Origin: Patescibacteria group bacterium
Lineage (GTDB): Bacteria; Patescibacteriota; Doudnabacteria; UBA920; 2-01-FULL-50-11
Direction of reading: 5' to 3'
Length of the DNA stretch: 6,420 nucleotides
NCBI GenBank assembly: GCA_023485925.1
Contig: JAMDAJ010000069.1
Coordinates: 1-6,420 of the forward strand
Both the position numbers and the translations under genes were made by a program. Position 1 is the stretch's first letter, and every line of letters begins with the position of its first letter. The notes below the pieces were generated by a model. The model was not told the origin of the DNA. It made no database searches and worked only from the letters and a program-made list of their open reading frames with translations. Of this stretch, positions 4,405 through 6,420 are shown piece after piece.

Positions 4405-5841
4405 ATGTATGCTATGAAAAAAACCAAAATTATCTGCACTATCGGGCCGGCGTCAAATAGCCCAGAGACCTTGCGGCAGCTTGTAGAAGCCGGCATGGAC
4501 GTGGCGCGTCTGAATTTTTCCCACGGCGATTACCAATCGCACAAAAGAGTCATTGAGCAGGTTAGAAAACTCTCGCGCGAGCTGAATCGCCCAATCGGCG
4601 TGATGCTGGATCTTCAGGGGCCCAAGATTCGCGTGGGCGAGCTTTCTCACCCGGTAACTTTAAAACGCAATGAGACGGTCGTCTTAAGCCACAGGCCGGA
4701 GAACGTGGGCGAGACGCGCTACAAGGTTATACCGGTGCAGGAAGACTTGCGTTCTTCTTTGCAGAAAGACAATCAAGTGCTGGTGGACGACGGCAAAATT
4801 TCTCTTCGAGTCACCCGTGTCCAGGGCATTCGGATATGGTGTCAGGTGGAGGTGGGCGGCGAAGTGTCCATGCATAAGGGCATCAATTTACCCGATGCCG
4901 CGGTAAAGATCCCTATCATTTCCGAAAAAGACGAAGCGGATCTCAAATTCGGCCTGGCAAACGATATTGATTTTGTGGCCTTGTCTTTTGTTCAGAAACC
5001 CGCCGATCTTATCAATTTACAGAAGCTCATTAAGAAACATAATCCCAAAAAATTCGAGGAGCCCTGGATAATTTCCAAGATCGAAAAACCGGAGGCGGTG
5101 AAATATTTTTCCCATATTTTGCAATTTTCCGACGGCGTTATGGTGGCGAGAGGTGATTTGGGTGTGGAAATTCCGGCCGACGAAGTGCCATTAGTGCAGA
5201 AGAATATTTTGGACGAGTGTTTGCGCGCCGCCAAACCCTGCATCGTCGCCACGCAGATGCTTAATTCCATGGTGGAATCGCCTACCCCCACCCGCGCGGA
5301 AGTTTCCGACGTCGCCAACGCCGTGGTGGACCACGCTGACGCCGTGATGCTTTCCAACGAGACGGCGGCCGGCAAATATCCGGTGAAAGCGGTGGCGATG
5401 ATGAGCCGGATCTGCCAGGAAACCGAGGCCTCGCCTTATGACGATTTGCGCCACGGCTATCTCTCTGACCAAAAAACGTCGCGCGCGGCCGCCGTGGCGG
5501 ACAGCGCACACGAGTTATCCAAGAACACCAATGCCCGGGCCATTGTCGGCGTCACCGGTTCCGGTTTCACCGCGCGGATGATCGCGCACCAGCGCCCGCA
5601 GAATGCCGAGATCATAATGATGACCAATTCTCCCAAGGTCTACCGGCAGTTGTCTTTGGTCTGGGGCGTTCGGGCGCACATGATTCCCAAAAGCCATTCG
5701 CTTGAGGAGCTTATCAAAAACTCCATCGCTTTGGCCAAGCGCCGCAAACTTGTCAAAAAAGGCGACAAGATCGTTGTGGTCACCGGCCAGCCGGTAGGAA
5801 TGCGGGAGAATATGAATTTGGTCGAGGTTCAAACCGTCTGA
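4405..5841 (+). CDS. pyk: Pyruvate kinase (predicted K+-independent type)
   Basis: This enzyme converts phosphoenolpyruvate and ADP to pyruvate and ATP, the last step of glycolysis, in the cytoplasm. The 478 residues cover the full bacterial enzyme: ARLNFSHG (R35, N37, S39, H40), SKIEKPEA with catalytic K225 and metal ligand E227, ARGDLGVEIP with D251, ATQMLNSM with T283, and a C-terminal regulatory domain from about 365 to the end. There is no extra PEP-utiliser domain. The segment LDLQGPKIRV (68-77) has Lys after GP, with Leu, Gln and Val at the linked positions, the pattern known for K+-independent enzymes. LSNETAAGKYP (316-326) has Asn where Gly or Ala is usual. The ATG at 4405 has the better SD spacing; the ATG at 4414 (MKKTKIICTIGPAS) matches typical family N-termini and may be ancestral; the TTG at 4390 lies inside a repeat stem. 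I see no clear promoter of its own, so it may be co-transcribed with DUF559. Confidence 0.96.
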   Translation: MYAMKKTKIICTIGPASNSPETLRQLVEAGMDVARLNFSHGDYQSHKRVIEQVRKLSRELNRPIGVMLDLQGPKIRVGELSHPVTLKRNETVVLSHRPENVGETRYKVIPVQEDLRSSLQKDNQVLVDDGKISLRVTRVQGIRIWCQVEVGGEVSMHKGINLPDAAVKIPIISEKDEADLKFGLANDIDFVALSFVQKPADLINLQKLIKKHNPKKFEEPWIISKIEKPEAVKYFSHILQFSDGVMVARGDLGVEIPADEVPLVQKNILDECLRAAKPCIVATQMLNSMVESPTPTRAEVSDVANAVVDHADAVMLSNETAAGKYPVKAVAMMSRICQETEASPYDDLRHGYLSDQKTSRAAAVADSAHELSKNTNARAIVGVTGSGFTARMIAHQRPQNAEIIMMTNSPKVYRQLSLVWGVRAHMIPKSHSLEELIKNSIALAKRRKLVKKGDKIVVVTGQPVGMRENMNLVEVQTV

Positions 5842-5843
5842 CA

Positions 5844-5868
5844 GCCTCGACCCAAAGAGGCGGGTCGA
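5844..5868 (+). other. Two mutually exclusive hairpins just after pyk
   Basis: GCCTC (5844-5848) can pair with GAGGC (5857-5861), or TCGACCC (5847-5853) with GGGTCGA (5862-5868); both stems are perfect and they overlap. No T tract follows. They could stabilise the mRNA 3' end upstream of the real terminator. Confidence 0.45.
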
Positions 5869-5907
5869 AAATCGAAGATCCGAATGGGTCAAAGTCCAGG
5901 CGGTGCG

Positions 5908-5933
5908 GGCGGCGTAATCTATGCCGCCTTTTT
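5908..5933 (+). terminator. Intrinsic terminator after pyk
   Basis: The 9-bp stem GGCGGCGTA (5908-5916) with TATGCCGCC (5920-5928) has one G-T wobble and the loop ATC, and is followed by five T (5929-5933). It lies 66 bases past the pyk stop codon. Confidence 0.88.
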
Positions 5934-6132
5934 CCGCAAGATGAATCGACGCCACGAAAAGTTCATGCGAGAGCTTGCGGGATGGCGCCCGAGGGGTTTT
6001 CGTGTGATCGGCACCGGTCTTTCGGCGACTTATTTTTTCGCCGGTTTAAATGGCGCGCTTACGGCTCCGGTTGTTTTGGAATGCCGATTCGTTTGTGATT
6101 TAACGAAGACTATTTTTCCAAGGGAGCAGTTG
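5934..6132. other. Spacer with no recognised gene, bounded by two terminators
   Basis: This is about 200 bases between two terminators that face the same way. An open + frame from ATG 5941 to TGA 6138 would encode 65 residues (starting MNRRHEKFMRELAGW), but no SD or promoter is visible and I recognise no family. A hairpin, CGGCGA (6023-6028) with TCGCCG (6038-6043), is present. The segment does not look like tRNA, tmRNA, RNase P or SRP RNA. A small RNA or small protein is possible; a plain spacer is equally so. Confidence 0.3.
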
Positions 6133-6156
6133 AACTGAGACCAGCTCAGTTTTTTT
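6133..6156 (+). terminator. Second intrinsic terminator downstream of pyk
   Basis: The perfect 7-bp stem AACTGAG (6133-6139) with CTCAGTT (6145-6151), loop ACCAG, runs into seven T (6150-6156). Either it backs up the pyk terminator or it ends an independent transcript from 5934-6132. Confidence 0.88.
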
Positions 6157-6207
6157 AAATCGACTTCGGAAAAGTAAAAAAATAGGGTGAGGGCGTTAAT
6201 TGCGGTT

Positions 6208-6241
6208 TTGACTTGCAAAATAGTTTAAAATATGATATAAT
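6208..6241 (+). promoter_or_regulatory. Strong sigma-70 promoter, two overlapping registers
   Basis: TTGACT (6208-6213) is 17 bases from TATGAT (6231-6236). Shifted by five bases, TTGCAA (6213-6218) is 17 bases from a perfect TATAAT (6236-6241). Transcription would start near 6243-6248, leaving a leader of about 50 bases before the ATG at 6295. Two AAAGTCAA direct repeats (6248-6255, 6273-6280) lie in that leader and might bind a regulator. Confidence 0.75.
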
Positions 6242-6294
6242 ACTTTTAAAGTCAACTACTCCTGCGAAATAAAAAGTCAAACAAATTTAAGAAT

Positions 6295-6420
6295 ATGGTG
6301 CGCGCATTTAAAAAAACGACAATGAAACATTTGAAAAGAAAGCGGTTTCTTTCAAGGTTTTGCCTTATTCCTCTTTTTTCCGGTCCGAATTTTAGCGCCG
6401 TGAAACTTATCTCGGTTTTG
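6295..6420 (+). CDS. Start of an unidentified gene, cut by the window edge
   Basis: The frame from ATG 6295 is open for 42 codons to the last base. The N-terminus is strongly basic (MVRAFKKTTMKHLKRKRFL, with a second in-frame ATG at 6322), then turns more hydrophobic (SRFCLIPLF and, at the edge, VKLISVL). That could be the start of a signal peptide or membrane anchor, but too little is visible to decide. No good SD is present. The strong promoter just upstream supports a real gene here. Product unknown. Confidence 0.45.
   Translation, partial: MVRAFKKTTMKHLKRKRFLSRFCLIPLFSGPNFSAVKLISVL

Noticed and set aside
5191..5511. 106-codon minus-strand frame within pyk
   Set aside because: It is a shadow of GC-rich pyk codons: low-complexity His/Gly/Arg composition and no start signal.
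3910..5841. DUF559 as half of a toxin-antitoxin or restriction-modification pair
   Set aside because: No adjacent methyltransferase, antitoxin or specificity gene; the next gene is a housekeeping pyruvate kinase.
5515..5955. 146-codon minus-strand frame opposite the pyk 3' end
   Set aside because: It is antisense to a strongly conserved pyruvate kinase C-terminal domain, crosses the pyk terminator, and shows no recognisable domain.
5884..6138. 84-codon frame as one gene
   Set aside because: Its first third runs through the pyk terminator stem at 5908-5933, so a transcript starting upstream would mostly end there; only the part after 5941 is kept as a weak possibility.
1..6420. tRNA, rRNA or other housekeeping RNA genes
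   Set aside because: No cloverleaf with T-loop signature, no CCA-ended acceptor stem, and no conserved RNase P, tmRNA or SRP motifs seen by eye.

Overview
The window reads as a bacterial chromosome segment. The genes are compact, sigma-70-like promoters and intrinsic terminators are visible, and pyruvate kinase is of the ordinary bacterial type. A TrmB-type regulator plus an endonuclease-Q-like PHP protein, in a mixed-GC background with weak or absent Shine-Dalgarno (SD) sites, suggests a candidate-phyla bacterium (Patescibacteria/Parcubacteria-like). That placement is inference only; nothing here is a taxonomic marker.

Layout, all genes on the + strand. Positions 1-215 are leader DNA with competing GC-rich hairpins and a good promoter. 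Then comes a three-gene unit: a TrmB-family regulator (216-1025), a Nudix hydrolase overlapping it (1007-1564) and a family 2 glycosyltransferase with a strong SD (1595-2371), closed by an intrinsic terminator whose stem contains the stop codon. A nested perfect palindrome (2408-2445) lies over the likely promoter of an apparently leaderless EndoQ-like DNA-repair nuclease (2457-3851). Next are a small AT-rich DUF559/Vsr-like endonuclease (4000-4350) and pyruvate kinase (4405-5841), followed by a terminator (5908-5933). The spacer 5842-6294 holds a second terminator and a strong promoter driving a gene that runs off the right edge.

The most unusual content is a family of short GC-rich palindromic elements: seven recognisable copies between about 640 and 4400. 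Four sit inside three unrelated coding regions (TrmB, Nudix, EndoQ) and keep them open, adding Pro/Gly/Ser/Arg-rich peptides. Three flank the DUF559 gene, and two of those place SD-like sequence just before the start codons of DUF559 and pyruvate kinase. Copies occur in both orientations and show compensating base changes in their hairpin stems. This resembles Rickettsia palindromic elements (in-frame, selfish) and REP/RAYT systems (repeats flanking a nuclease gene). A DUF559 nuclease linked to a mobile palindromic repeat is the candidate undescribed system here; the link is a hypothesis from position only.

Functionally the window mixes regulation (TrmB), nucleotide housekeeping (Nudix), glycan transfer (GT2), repair of deaminated bases (EndoQ-like) and glycolysis (Pyk). 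I see no evidence that they form one pathway.
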